From Tous-C4FEB sp044356555 (GTDB lineage: Bacteria; Verrucomicrobiota; Verrucomicrobiia; Opitutales; Opitutaceae), in contig JBIKWB010000016.1 of the NCBI GenBank assembly GCA_044356555.1, positions 1 through 64,000 of the forward strand: a DNA stretch of 64,000 bases, read 5' to 3'. Made by a program: the position numbers and the translations under genes. This document shows, one piece after another, positions 1 through 10,208 of this stretch; within the stretch, counting starts at the first letter, position 1, and every line of letters starts with the position of its first letter. The notes under the pieces were generated by a model. The model ran no database searches. It saw only the letters and a program-made list of their open reading frames with translations, and was not told the origin of the DNA.

Positions 1-1015
<1,015 letters not shown>

Positions 1016-1055
1016 TATTACAGCTCTTTTTAGGCGTTTAAATTTCCTGATTTTT

Positions 1056-1170
1056 CCTAGTGATTATATAGTTCAGGCCCCACCCGTTCCCATCCCGAAC
1101 ACGGCCGTTAATCTTGAACTAGCCAATGGTAGTAGGACTATAGGTCCCGCGAGAGTAGGTTGTTGCTAGG
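1056..1170 (+). rRNA. 5S ribosomal RNA
   Basis: The conserved 5S core CCACCCGTTCCCATCCCGAACACGG is present (about 1080-1104), followed by a GGTAGTAGG stretch and GAGAGTAGG. The ends CCTAG and CTAGG pair to close helix I, which sets the boundaries. It lies directly behind the 23S gene in the usual order and is followed by a terminator. Helix II is rich in A/T (GATTATATAG), unlike the GC-rich genome around it. Confidence 0.93.
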
Positions 1171-1176
1171 TTTTAT

Positions 1177-1209
1177 ATCCGCTCACTTAATTGTGAGCGG
1201 ATTTTTTTT
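1177..1209 (+). terminator. Rho-independent terminator of the rRNA operon
   Basis: A perfect 10-bp stem (ATCCGCTCAC / GTGAGCGGAT) with a 6-base loop TTAATT runs directly into eight T residues, seven bases after the 5S gene. This is a textbook intrinsic terminator and marks the end of the rrn transcript. Confidence 0.92.
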
Positions 1210-2052
1210 GCCCAATTGAGTTCTCACTTAATTTCCATAGTCACCAGTAGGCGGTTGGCTGAGTGTCTCTTGTTCAGGTCCCGATAACGATTGATGAGAG
1301 ATCGCAATTGCAATCACTACTATCATCACATTGATTATTAATCGGATAGGACTACAGCCCAAGAGGCTGCCGCAAGTAGGGCTTCAGAGTGCGGAGGTCG
1401 TGGGGGCTGGTTATTCGTGAGCGCCCGATCATGGTCACTGCCGTAGGTCCTCGACCGGACGCTTACAATTGTAGCGGGCGCGCAGGGTCTCGACGCGCGG
1501 GGAGGGCTAGCTCTCCAAGGTTAGCGCGCCGAAGCTACATCTCGGGAGAAGACGGGGGGGGCGTTTTGCCCGATTGGGAGCGCGGAATGGATTCGTCGCT
1601 GTAGCTGTGGTTGACCTCAAGTACCAGGACGTTGCGGGCGTTACAATGCACGGGCTGCGTGACGTCGATGGGAAAGGCAGATTTACGGCGTCGTGCGAGG
1701 CGACGAGTTGGCCGTTCGGCGAGAAGCGTCAGCGATCGCTGACACTGGCGAAGAGCAGTCGCGGAAGGGGGCTACTTCACGCTCTTGCACGTCGAAACTG
1801 GTGGTACGCTATGCGGCGCCGGTTTGCTCGTGGCTCAGATCGCCGTCGGAATAGGTGTGCTCTACGGTGACGAGGCCCCGATTAGTCCACGGCTTTTTGC
1901 CCTCGACCGGTTTCAGATTGGGACAGCCCGAGGCTTCGCTGCGCCGCTGGAGACCGAGGGTGAAACCCATTTGCCGGCGGGTGAAAGGATTTCCGCGCGG
2001 AGAATCCCGGAGAACAAACGGACGACGCAGGTGAATAGAACGATCAGAATTT
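1210..2052. other. Gene-poor stretch between rrn and the receptor gene
   Basis: No intact gene is credible here. Open frames on the plus strand have no recognisable product and no plausible start. Base composition is less biased than in neighbouring genes, and a run of seven G residues lies near 1554-1560. The only recognisable content is a broken protein remnant on the minus strand, listed separately. No tRNA was found by eye. Confidence 0.6.
1521..1750 (-). pseudogene. Possible remnant of a glycoside hydrolase family 2 sugar-binding domain
   Basis: Read on the minus strand, two frames give pieces that line up in order. First comes FASVSDR, a stop, then RFSPNGQLVASHDA. After a shift comes AFPIDVTQPVHCNARNVLVL, followed by EVNHSYSDESIPRS and VFSRDV. 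This follows the family 2 pattern of NG-x-LV-x-H, F-x-(I/F)DVT, NVL-x-V-x-V-x-N-x-S, IPP and GGIFRDV. At least one in-frame stop, one frameshift and a poly-C run interrupt it, and no catalytic domain was found nearby. The likeness is by pattern only. Chance similarity cannot be ruled out, so confidence is low. Confidence 0.35.
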
Positions 2053-2079
2053 CAAAAAAATTTAAACGCCGAAGCGGCG
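2053..2079 (-). terminator. Probable terminator downstream of the TonB-dependent receptor
   Basis: On the minus strand a CGCCG-CTT-CGGCG hairpin (5-bp stem) is followed by TTTAAATTTTTTT, about 40 bases past the receptor stop codon. The stem is short, but the T tract is good and the place is right. Confidence 0.55.
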
Positions 2080-2119
2080 GGCAGGCGGGACGCTGCGACG
2101 AATCGCCGCCGGGACAAAA

Positions 2120-5100
2120 TCAAAACGATAACGTGTTGCTCACGCTCCACGTGCGCTCGGGCGGGATGCGGAACGTGCCCCACGAACCGTCGGGATTGGA
2201 GGCGATCGGGATCAGCTCGTCTTTGGCGTTGAGGTTTCGGACGTTTAGCGAAACGATCCAATTCACCGCGCTACCCATGATCTTCAGCTTTCGCCGGTAG
2301 GAAACGGTCGCGTCGAACTGGGTTTCGGCGGGCCCGAAATAGGGTCGGGTGATGTCAGCCGCCGTGATGCCGCCGGCTGTGACGTAGGGATAGCCGATGC
2401 CGATTTTATCCTGCCAGCGCATCGCGCCACCGACGCTCAGGCCGCGGATGAAGCCGCGGGTGAATTCGTAGCGGGTGACCATATTCGCACGCCACTTGCG
2501 GATTTCCGGAGCGGCCGAACCCGACAGCCGTGCGGCGGTGCGGATTGAGGGCAGCGACTCGGCCACATACTGGTCGTAAAAAGTGAGCAACGTGGCGTTG
2601 GTGGGCGCACGGGAGCCGGGCAGTAGTTTACCGGCGAACATCGTGTCCAAATTTTTCTTCCACTGATCGGCATAGGCGAGCTCCTCGGCGGCGACGTCAG
2701 CCTTCACGGCTTCGTTTTTCGTAACGCTGAGCGAAATGCGCCAATTCTTGGTGGGATTGATGATCGCTTCGAACTCGGTGCCAGTGGATTCGGTGTTACT
2801 GGTCGAAGCGAGGTTGACGATCGAATCGGGCGTCCATTGCAGCGTATTGCCACTTCCCGTGAAGCGGGGGTTGAAGTTTTTGTCCGGTCCGATGTTGGAC
2901 CGCAGGCGGGCGGGGATGGTTTCGTAAAGGGCAAGAGCGACATCACTGAAACTGTTCCAACCCGGATAGACGTAGTTGAAATCGGCGGGACTCAGGCCTG
3001 CATCGCGGGAGGCGATGAGGCGCGAGATCTGACCGCTGATATAGTTGTAGGGATTTCCGACGCTGATGGAGTCTCCCTGAATCGTCGTTTTGTATTGGTT
3101 GACGCGGAGTTCGAATTTGTCGCGGAAGGTTGCGAGCGAGATGCCCACCTCTTCGGTCTCGGCGGTGGGCGAGCCGATTTCCTCGTTCCAAATGTTCCGG
3201 CGTTGGCCGACGGGGTTGAAGTTGCCCGATCTATTCCAATGGGCGCGAAGTTCGGAACCGAGGGGCAGTTTGAACGGCAATTTACCGACGACGCTCCTGG
3301 TCCAACTGCGTTTGAGCTGCGCGGCCGATTTCTGAAAGGTGACGTTTGAGTCGTCGAAGCTGCCGTTGGCGAGGCGATTTGGCGGCAGAGAAGTATAGGC
3401 TTGGTCTTTGTCTTCACGCCAGCCGACGACGGTCACGAGGTGATTCTTGAACCAGTGGCTTTGTAGGGCGAAGGCCATCGAGTCCAATTCCTCGCGTTGG
3501 TCGACGATGCGCTGGAGCACGCGCAGCGGCTTGGAAGTGCCGGACACGAAGGAACGGGTAACCGGATCATATACCCGCAACGTGTAAGTCTGGCCGGCGG
3601 CCGGGCGCGCAGCGCTGACCGCCTGGAGACGGACGTCGTCGAGGGTGGCGGTGTTGAGCAGGGACGGGCCGAGGTAGAACCAGCCGTTCACCTGAGTACC
3701 GAAGGTCGCGGGTTGGGCGCCGTTCAAGCTGCTCTGGGGATTGAGTTGGCCGTTGGGGTCCCAAGTGCTGGAGTAGGTGCGGTTGAAGCGCTCGATCTCG
3801 GTGTTGAAGAAGAGAGAGGAGAAGGTGTGCCGGCCGAACCAGCGGGCGGCCCTCGACTCGCTTTGGGCGAAGTCGTGTTTGAAGAAGGCGGAAAACTGTT
3901 GGGATTCGCGCTTGGTGCGGTTCATTTGGTCGCGGAACACATCGGTCGTGGTGATGAAGGGACGGCCGAAATTGGGATTGGGAATGCCGAGCGGGAACGC
4001 GGCGGAGCGGACGCTGAGCACCGAGTTCACATCGACTAGAATACCTTCGTCGTTGCCGCCGGTCGGAATCGAGAAGTCGCGCTTGCGGGTGAAGGTCTGG
4101 TCGTTGAAGGCGAGTTCGAAGCCAGCTTTGCCGCCGAGCAACAACTGGTCGTAGCGGATATCGGTCGCATCGAAGTCCTGCTCGCGGAAGTCGAATGCGC
4201 CCGTGATGAGCTCGTCGTAGAAGTTGAAGACCTTTGGATTGCTGAGGTGGGAGCGGACATAACCGGTGCGGAGGCGGTTGCCGTCGCCCGACGAACTGAG
4301 CGAGCCGCCGGGACTGCCGGGCAGCGTGGCGGGAATGCCGCCTTGGAAGCCCTGGACGTTGGCCAACGCGGGGTCGGTGAAGCCGACGCTGGCCTCGCTG
4401 GAGGTTGGGTTGGCGTAAACGAGCGCCCACTGGGTGTAGAGCGGGAAGCCGCGGATGACGCCGGTCTGGGCCTGGGTGCCGACGAGGGGCGTGCCGGACG
4501 ATGTTTGCAGTTGGGCCAGTGCGCCGTTCCAGCGCCACTTCGGGTTAAGCTCGTTGAACCAATTGGCGACCGTGAACGTCGGCGTGAGGGGATCGGGCGG
4601 AACGCCCTCGATTTTGCCCTTCTCGAAATTGGCGCGCAGGGTGCCGCGGCCGAAAAACGAACCGCGTTTGGGATCGAGCGCGCGCAGGTTGATCGCCGCG
4701 TAGAGGCGTTGGTCTTTGTCGAACGAGGGCTCTTGCCTGTAATTTCGTCGGTCGTTGAGCAAGGCGAGGCGGGCGGCGAGACGACCGGGCACGATGACTT
4801 TGTTGATGTGAAACTCCTCTCGGTGCGATTCGTAGGAACTGAAGCGTGAGACGACGCGGTAGCTGTCGGTGAACGACGCCTTGCGCATCGCGGAGTCCAT
4901 GATGCCGCCGGCGTTGCCGACGCCTGCCAAAATAGCGTTGGGACCGCGGCTGATGGTGAGGGTTTCGAAGTTGAAAGTGTCGCCGGGGATGTCGGTAGCG
5001 AAGAAGTCACGGGTGCGTGTGGCTTGGGCGAGGGCGCGCACGCGGTTGATGGCGGCCGGATCGTCGCGCACCTCGGCGGAATTTTCTCCGGCGACGCCTG

Positions 5101-5509
5101 AGAAATTTCCCCCTTGGCCGGCGACTTCCGTAGAGGCGGTGTAGGTGAGGATGTCCTGGAGCTTGGCGACGCCGATGTCTTCGAGAAATTCCTCGGTGTA
5201 GATCGAGACAGCGGCGCCGATATCCTTGATATCGGTGTTGAGGCGCGTGCCGGCGAGCGTGCTGGTGGCGCGGTAGCCGATGTCGCGTTCGGAGCTGATG
5301 ACAAACGGGCTGAGTTCGACCACTTCGGATTCCGGGATCGGCGCAGCGGAAGCGGGAGTGGTGACAGCGGCTTTGGACGCGGGCGTATCGACCGGGGCCG
5401 GGGCGCTTTGCGCTTTGAGGGTTGGGCCGGCAAGAAGCAGACAGATGACCGCGCTGGCGGAGAGGGGGAGCAAACGGCGTTGAGTGAGGTTAGGGCGGGG
5501 TGGGTTCAT
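2120..5509 (-). CDS. TonB-dependent outer-membrane receptor (1129 aa)
   Basis: This is an outer-membrane beta-barrel for energised import of a large substrate, powered by TonB. The ATG chosen gives a clear signal peptide: basic MNPPRPNLTQRR, a hydrophobic core, and cleavage near LKAQS. A reading frame continues 46 codons upstream but would bury the signal. After a linker of about 45 residues rich in Pro, Ala and Thr comes VVELSPFVISSERDIGYRAT, a TonB-box-like stretch, then a plug domain. The C-terminus ends WSVSNTLSF, with the terminal aromatic residue typical of barrels. It stands alone with its own terminator and shows no neighbour that reveals the substrate. It belongs to the oversized receptor class common in Opitutaceae. 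Confidence 0.9.
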   Translation of the reverse strand: MNPPRPNLTQRRLLPLSASAVICLLLAGPTLKAQSAPAPVDTPASKAAVTTPASAAPIPESEVVELSPFVISSERDIGYRATSTLAGTRLNTDIKDIGAAVSIYTEEFLEDIGVAKLQDILTYTASTEVAGQGGNFSGVAGENSAEVRDDPAAINRVRALAQATRTRDFFATDIPGDTFNFETLTISRGPNAILAGVGNAGGIMDSAMRKASFTDSYRVVSRFSSYESHREEFHINKVIVPGRLAARLALLNDRRNYRQEPSFDKDQRLYAAINLRALDPKRGSFFGRGTLRANFEKGKIEGVPPDPLTPTFTVANWFNELNPKWRWNGALAQLQTSSGTPLVGTQAQTGVIRGFPLYTQWALVYANPTSSEASVGFTDPALANVQGFQGGIPATLPGSPGGSLSSSGDGNRLRTGYVRSHLSNPKVFNFYDELITGAFDFREQDFDATDIRYDQLLLGGKAGFELAFNDQTFTRKRDFSIPTGGNDEGILVDVNSVLSVRSAAFPLGIPNPNFGRPFITTTDVFRDQMNRTKRESQQFSAFFKHDFAQSESRAARWFGRHTFSSLFFNTEIERFNRTYSSTWDPNGQLNPQSSLNGAQPATFGTQVNGWFYLGPSLLNTATLDDVRLQAVSAARPAAGQTYTLRVYDPVTRSFVSGTSKPLRVLQRIVDQREELDSMAFALQSHWFKNHLVTVVGWREDKDQAYTSLPPNRLANGSFDDSNVTFQKSAAQLKRSWTRSVVGKLPFKLPLGSELRAHWNRSGNFNPVGQRRNIWNEEIGSPTAETEEVGISLATFRDKFELRVNQYKTTIQGDSISVGNPYNYISGQISRLIASRDAGLSPADFNYVYPGWNSFSDVALALYETIPARLRSNIGPDKNFNPRFTGSGNTLQWTPDSIVNLASTSNTESTGTEFEAIINPTKNWRISLSVTKNEAVKADVAAEELAYADQWKKNLDTMFAGKLLPGSRAPTNATLLTFYDQYVAESLPSIRTAARLSGSAAPEIRKWRANMVTRYEFTRGFIRGLSVGGAMRWQDKIGIGYPYVTAGGITAADITRPYFGPAETQFDATVSYRRKLKIMGSAVNWIVSLNVRNLNAKDELIPIASNPDGSWGTFRIPPERTWSVSNTLSF

Positions 5510-5903
5510 GGGTTTTGAGTGTGAGGTTGGGTGATGTAAGAATTCCGGACCGGGGAACGAACAGAGCGGAGCTTTATCTCCGACAAGCTCAACGCTAAGC
5601 CAATCAATACTTGTTGAAGACGTTCTCAAACTCGCGGAGGGAGCCAACTCCGGCGGCTTCTTGCCAACCGGTAACCGTTAGTCGGCCCAGCCGATCTGGA
5701 AAGCGGTCGTTCGCAGGACCGATCGGGATTTGAAGCGATATCGTGCGGGTCGGTTCGCACCGAAAAAATCCTTCATCCGCCAATTTTTTGTCGGCTCGGT
5801 AGTGTCACGATTATGTTTCGGAAATTTTAGGAAAAGCAACTTGCGCGACTCTTCTCGGCTGCTACGGTCCGGCAACTAGCGTCCATTAAATTTCTATCCA
5901 CTC
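5510..5903. other. Divergent intergenic region between receptor and nuoB
   Basis: This stretch must hold the promoters for both the receptor and the complex I operon. No convincing gene is present, and there is no nuoA. Neither flanking start codon has a Shine-Dalgarno sequence. The only candidate element seen is a weak sigma-70-like promoter reading toward nuoB, listed separately. Confidence 0.6.
5788..5817 (+). promoter_or_regulatory. Candidate sigma-70 promoter of the nuo operon
   Basis: TTGTCG and TATGTT, each with four of six consensus bases, are 18 bases apart and lie about 86 bases before the nuoB start. Weak matches of this kind occur by chance, so this is only a candidate. Confidence 0.3.
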
Positions 5904-6413
5904 ATGGTCTCGGCAAACTCCGAATTGGGCTACAACGGCAAGGTCGAAGGCGAAGTAATCGTCTCGCGGGCCGACGCGGTCATCAACTGGATCCGAACCA
6001 ACTCCGTGTGGCCCATGCCGATGGGTTTGGCGTGCTGCGCGATTGAACTGATGGCGGTCGGCAACGGGCGGTTTGATATCGCGCGTTTCGGCGCCGAGGT
6101 GATGCGTTTTTCTCCCCGCCAAGCCGATTGCATGATCGTGGCCGGCACGGTGACATATAAAATGGCCCCGGTGGTTCGCCGCATCTATGATCAGATGACT
6201 TCACCGAAGTGGGTGATCGCAATGGGGGCCTGTGCGAGCTCCGGCGGAATGTACCGTAGCTACGCGACGTTGCAGGGAGTGGATCGCATCATCCCGGTGG
6301 ACGTCTACGTGAGTGGGTGCCCTCCGCGCCCTGAGGCGTTGCTCGATGCTTTGATCAAGCTGCAAAGCAAGATCAAGAAAGAGCATTCCGCCGCCCAGCT
6401 CTTCTCGGCCTGA
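5904..6413 (+). CDS. nuoB: NADH-quinone oxidoreductase subunit B
   Basis: NuoB is the peripheral-arm subunit that holds iron-sulfur cluster N2, the last redox centre before quinone. All four expected ligands are visible: tandem C44-C45 in GLACCAIEL, C110 in MGACASSGG and C139 in SGCPPRPE. The length (169 aa) is normal. It is the first gene of a 13-gene complex I operon. The usual first gene, nuoA, is missing upstream, where a receptor gene lies on the other strand. The start codon follows TTTCTATCCACTC, with no Shine-Dalgarno sequence. Confidence 0.97.
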   Translation: MVSANSELGYNGKVEGEVIVSRADAVINWIRTNSVWPMPMGLACCAIELMAVGNGRFDIARFGAEVMRFSPRQADCMIVAGTVTYKMAPVVRRIYDQMTSPKWVIAMGACASSGGMYRSYATLQGVDRIIPVDVYVSGCPPRPEALLDALIKLQSKIKKEHSAAQLFSA

Positions 6414-6437
6414 TCCCAGCGTTATTCATTTTTTGTG

Positions 6438-7067
6438 ATGTCTGCTTCCGTCGACGCCATCAGCGCCATCAAGGCGAAGTTCTCTCAAATCACCGATCGC
6501 CCCAGCCGGGATTGTCCGGCGATTGACGTGCCAAATGCGGACATCGTGACCGTACTTCGGGCACTGCGGGACGAGGGCGGGTTTGATCTCCTTTCCGATC
6601 TGACCGCGATCGATTGGGCGGAGGGCGCGTCGCCTCGGTTCACGGCGGTTTATCACCTTTTTTCGACGGTTTCGCACGCTGCGATTCGTGTGGCAACGCC
6701 ATGCATCGGCGAGGATTCGGCCCCAACGGTGCCTAGTGTTGTGACGCTTTGGCCGGCGGCTAATTGGCACGAACGCGAGGCTTTCGACATGTTTGGAATC
6801 AAGTTCGAAACCCATCCGGACCTGCGCCGAATTTTGATGTGGGATGGTTATCCCTATCATCCGTTGCGCAAAGAGTTCCCCTTGGCGGGCATTGAGACGG
6901 CGCTGCCCGATCTTGAGGTGGCCGAGGAAACCAAAGCCAAGGTCATCGCGGCGCCGATGATGGGCGGGCCCTTTGTCGCGTCGGCGGGCGAGATGAATCT
7001 CACCGAGGCCGAACCGCGCGCAAAAGACGAGAGCTGGAACGAACGCTCCGCCAAACCCGACGCCTGA
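6438..7067 (+). CDS. nuoC: NADH-quinone oxidoreductase subunit C
   Basis: NuoC is the 30-kDa-type subunit of the peripheral arm, which packs against NuoD and helps shape the quinone-binding region. The family signature is present as WHEREAFDMFGIKFETHPDL followed by RRILMWDGYPYHPLRKEFPL. It is a separate gene (209 aa), not fused to nuoD as in enterobacteria. A GTG lies directly before the ATG chosen and could also serve as start. The C-terminal 40 residues after the conserved core are acidic and Ala-rich. The gap to nuoB is 24 bases. Confidence 0.95.
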   Translation: MSASVDAISAIKAKFSQITDRPSRDCPAIDVPNADIVTVLRALRDEGGFDLLSDLTAIDWAEGASPRFTAVYHLFSTVSHAAIRVATPCIGEDSAPTVPSVVTLWPAANWHEREAFDMFGIKFETHPDLRRILMWDGYPYHPLRKEFPLAGIETALPDLEVAEETKAKVIAAPMMGGPFVASAGEMNLTEAEPRAKDESWNERSAKPDA

Positions 7068-7080
7068 TTTCACCGACGCT

Positions 7081-8313
7081 ATGGCCACCGAATTTGCCTT
7101 TCCAGACAGCGCGGCGAAAGCCGCCGGCGCCGAGCAGGATTTCGCGCCGGAAAAGATGTCCCTTTCAATGGGGCCGTCACATCCGTCGACCCACGGAGTG
7201 TTGCGGCTGCAGATGGAACTCGACGGCGAGATTCTGGTGAAGTGCGACCCGGTACTCGGTTACTTGCACCGCGGCGACGAGAAGATCGCCGAGAATATGA
7301 CTTACAACCAGTTCGTGCCCTACACGGACCGGTTGGACTACCTCGCGCCGCTGGCCAACAACATGGCGTTCGCTATCGCGGTGGAGCGGCTCGCCGGGCT
7401 CGAGGTGCCGGCACGTTGCCAAGCGATCCGCGTGCTCACGGCGGAAATGGCACGAGTCTCGGCGCACCTGATGGGGCTGGGCGCATTCGGTCTCGATGTC
7501 GGCGCGTGGACGGTGCTCGTGCACTCGCTCAACCAGCGCGAACATCTCTACAAGCTTTTCGAGGAGCTGACGGGCGCCCGTTTTACCACGAGTTACACCC
7601 GGATCGGCGGGGTGACGCGCGATGTGCCTGAAGGTTGGTTGGGTCGGGTGATCGAATTCTGCGATCAGTTTGAACCGGCGCTCGAAGAAACCCTCGCGTT
7701 GCTTACGCGGAACAAGATTTTCCAAGATCGTACGGTGGGCGTGGGTATCATTTCGAAGGAAGACGCCATCGCCTACGGCCTTACGGGTCCGAATTTGAGA
7801 GGCTCCGGCGTGTCGCTCGATTTGCGCAAGGACAAGCCCTACTCCGGCTACGAACAATATGAGTTTGATGTGCCAATCGGCTCGAAGGGCGATTGCTATG
7901 ACCGCTACCTTTGCCGCGGCGAAGAGATGCGTCAGTCAGTGCGAATCATCCGTCAGGTGATCGCGAAGTTCCCCGGTGGCGATTGGTATGCGAAGGACGC
8001 CCGGAAGATTTTTGCGCCGCCGAAGGACAAGATCCTCACCTCGATGGAGGAGTTGATCAACAACTTCATGATCGTGACCGAGGGTCCGCAAATTCCGGCC
8101 GGTGAAGTTTACTTTGAAGCGGAGAATCCCAAAGGCGCGCTCGGTTTTTATATCGTGAGCAAAGGCGGCGGGGTGCCGTGGCGCCTGAAGATCCGCTCGC
8201 CCTCGTTCTGCAACCTGTCGATTCTGCCCAAGGTCTGTGCCGGCACCATGATCTCCGATGTGGTCACGTTGCTCGGGTCGCTCGACTTTGTGATGGGCGA
8301 GTGCGACCGCTAA
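7081..8313 (+). CDS. nuoD: NADH-quinone oxidoreductase subunit D
   Basis: NuoD is the 49-kDa-type subunit, which with NuoB forms the quinone site. It carries the expected MGPSHPSTHGVLR stretch near residue 31, GYLHRGDEKIAENMTYNQFVPYTDRLDY, and the C-terminal MGECDR end that matches the family's SL-DxVMGExDR ending. Length (410 aa) and order are normal. The N-terminal 22 residues are a variable Ala-rich leader. It begins 13 bases after nuoC, with no ribosome-binding site in the ACCGACGCT leader. Confidence 0.97.
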   Translation: MATEFAFPDSAAKAAGAEQDFAPEKMSLSMGPSHPSTHGVLRLQMELDGEILVKCDPVLGYLHRGDEKIAENMTYNQFVPYTDRLDYLAPLANNMAFAIAVERLAGLEVPARCQAIRVLTAEMARVSAHLMGLGAFGLDVGAWTVLVHSLNQREHLYKLFEELTGARFTTSYTRIGGVTRDVPEGWLGRVIEFCDQFEPALEETLALLTRNKIFQDRTVGVGIISKEDAIAYGLTGPNLRGSGVSLDLRKDKPYSGYEQYEFDVPIGSKGDCYDRYLCRGEEMRQSVRIIRQVIAKFPGGDWYAKDARKIFAPPKDKILTSMEELINNFMIVTEGPQIPAGEVYFEAENPKGALGFYIVSKGGGVPWRLKIRSPSFCNLSILPKVCAGTMISDVVTLLGSLDFVMGECDR

Positions 8314-8335
8314 AATTTCCCTCGAAACCAGTTTG

Positions 8336-8821
8336 ATGAATCTCAAGGCCGAAACTCTTTCCAAGATCGACGAGGTGATCACCCATTACCCGGTGAAACG
8401 GAGCGCCACGTTGCCGTTGCTGCATCTCATCCAAGAAGACATCGGCCATCTCCCGGCGGATACGAGCGAGTGGGTGGCGGCCAAGCTCGAACTTGAGCCG
8501 ATCAACGTGCTGGAGGTGATCACGTTTTATCCGATGTTTCGGCAGAAGCCGATCGGCCGGCGCCACATCAAGGTCTGCCGCACGCTTTCTTGCGCGCTGG
8601 TCGGCGGCTACAAGACGTGCGCGACGTTCGAAGCGGAGTTCAAAACACACCTCGGCGAAGTGTCGCCGGACGGTGAAGTCACGGTGGATTTCGTCGAGTG
8701 TCTCGCCAGCTGCGGTACCGCGCCCGTCGTGTTGATCGACGACGAACTGCACGAGAAGGTCGACGTCGCGAAGGCCAAGCGGTTGAGCGATCAGATCAAA
8801 GCCGAAGCCAAGAAACGCTGA
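8336..8821 (+). CDS. nuoE: NADH-quinone oxidoreductase subunit E
   Basis: NuoE is a subunit of the NADH-oxidising module and holds the 2Fe-2S cluster N1a. The four ligands C81 and C86 (CRTLSC) and C122 and C126 (CLASC) are all present in a thioredoxin-like domain. The protein is 161 aa, within the usual range. A TTG sits directly before the ATG chosen. It lies 22 bases after nuoD and 11 bases before nuoF, as expected for a co-translated NADH module. Confidence 0.96.
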   Translation: MNLKAETLSKIDEVITHYPVKRSATLPLLHLIQEDIGHLPADTSEWVAAKLELEPINVLEVITFYPMFRQKPIGRRHIKVCRTLSCALVGGYKTCATFEAEFKTHLGEVSPDGEVTVDFVECLASCGTAPVVLIDDELHEKVDVAKAKRLSDQIKAEAKKR

Positions 8822-8832
8822 ACCTTTCCGCC

Positions 8833-10194
8833 ATGCCTGCACCAGCCCAACGCCGCATCATTTTTCAGCATATCGATGAGCCCGGCTACACGAATGACAT
8901 CGGTTGTTACGTGCGGCACGGCGGCTACGAAGTCCTGAAGCAAGCGGTCACGCGTAAGCCCGAAGACCTCATCGATGAGGTGAAGAAATCCGGTTTGCGC
9001 GGTCGCGGCGGCGCCGGTTTCCCCTGCGGCGTGAAGTGGGGACTCGTCGATCGCAAGAGCGGCAAGCCGATCTACCTCATCGTCAACGCCGACGAGTCCG
9101 AGCCCGGCACGTTTAAGGATCGCTACATCATGCATCAGGATCCGCACCAGCTGATCGAGGGCACGATGATCTCGTGCTTCGCGAACAACGTGCGGCAGGC
9201 CTACATTTATATTCGCGGCGAGATGCCGCACGGCGCGCGGATTTTGGAAAAGGCGATCGCCGAAGCGCGCGCGGCGAATTTTGTCGGCCCCAATATTCTC
9301 GGCACGAATTACAGCTGTGAGATATTCGTCCACCGCGGCGCCGGTGCCTATATCTGCGGAGAAGAAACCGGCCTGATCGAGTCGCTCGAAGGCAAGCGCG
9401 CCAATCCGCGGATCAAGCCCCCGTATTTCCCCGCCGTCCTTGGGCTCTACCAATGCCCGACGATCGTGAACAACGTCGAGACGCTCTGCCACGTGAAGTA
9501 TATCGCCGAACACGGCGGCGCCGAATACGCGAAGATCGGCACGCCCGGCAACACCGGCACCCGCATCTTCTGCGTCTCGGGCCACGTGCAGCGTCCCGGT
9601 TACTACGAGTTCCCCGCCGGGACGATCACGATGGGCCAATTACTCAACGATGTTTGCGGCGGTCCGTTGCCCGGACGCACGTTCAAGGCCGTGATTCCCG
9701 GCGGTTCTTCGGCCAAGATCATGCGCTTCGGCGAGCGTTACAAAGGCAAGCGCAAGGTCGGCACCGAGATGGTCGATTACGATTGGGGCGTCGAGGATGT
9801 GCCGATGGATTTCGACTCGCTCGGCATGATCGGCACGATGGGCGGCTCGGGCGGAGTGATCGTGATGGACGACACCGTCAACATGGTCGAAGCCCTCGCC
9901 AACATCAACGCGTTCTATTCCCATGAGAGCTGCGGCCAATGCACGCCGTGCCGTGAAGGCTCGTTGTGGATGAAGAAAATTTCCTCCCGGATGGTCCACG
10001 GTCAGGCGAGGCCGGAAGACGCCGCGCTCCTCAAGAGCGTCGCAGATCAGATCCCCGGCCGGACGATCTGCGCCTTCGGCGAGGCTTGCTCATGGCCGAC
10101 CCAAAGCTTCATCGCCAAATTCGGTGATGAATTTAAGCAGTATTCCGAGACCAAGAAAACCGCGAAGCCGGCTGACGCCGTCGCGCTGATTTGA
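8833..10194 (+). CDS. nuoF: NADH-quinone oxidoreductase subunit F
   Basis: NuoF binds NADH and FMN and holds 4Fe-4S cluster N3. The FMN/NADH loop GLRGRGGAGFPCGVKW is at residues 54-69. The cluster ligands appear as C367-x2-C370-x2-C373 (SCGQCTPCREG) and the cysteine of GRTICAFGE about 40 residues later. The protein is 453 aa with the normal domain order. The frame is open further upstream inside nuoE, but the ATG after CTTTCCGCC fits the family's N-terminus. Confidence 0.97.
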   Translation: MPAPAQRRIIFQHIDEPGYTNDIGCYVRHGGYEVLKQAVTRKPEDLIDEVKKSGLRGRGGAGFPCGVKWGLVDRKSGKPIYLIVNADESEPGTFKDRYIMHQDPHQLIEGTMISCFANNVRQAYIYIRGEMPHGARILEKAIAEARAANFVGPNILGTNYSCEIFVHRGAGAYICGEETGLIESLEGKRANPRIKPPYFPAVLGLYQCPTIVNNVETLCHVKYIAEHGGAEYAKIGTPGNTGTRIFCVSGHVQRPGYYEFPAGTITMGQLLNDVCGGPLPGRTFKAVIPGGSSAKIMRFGERYKGKRKVGTEMVDYDWGVEDVPMDFDSLGMIGTMGGSGGVIVMDDTVNMVEALANINAFYSHESCGQCTPCREGSLWMKKISSRMVHGQARPEDAALLKSVADQIPGRTICAFGEACSWPTQSFIAKFGDEFKQYSETKKTAKPADAVALI

Positions 10195-10208
10195 TTTTCC
10201 CCGCACCG

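Noticed and set aside
1785..2300. A 171-codon plus-strand frame downstream of the rRNA operon
   Set aside because: It runs into the antisense of the receptor gene, has no family likeness and no plausible initiation region.
4036..5433. A 465-codon frame in another phase of the first receptor gene
   Set aside because: It is built mainly of Ser, Pro, Arg and Ala, the typical product of a shifted frame in GC-rich DNA, and overlaps the receptor on the same strand.
5510..5647. N-terminal extension of the first receptor by 46 residues
   Set aside because: The extension would put 46 polar residues in front of a clear signal peptide.
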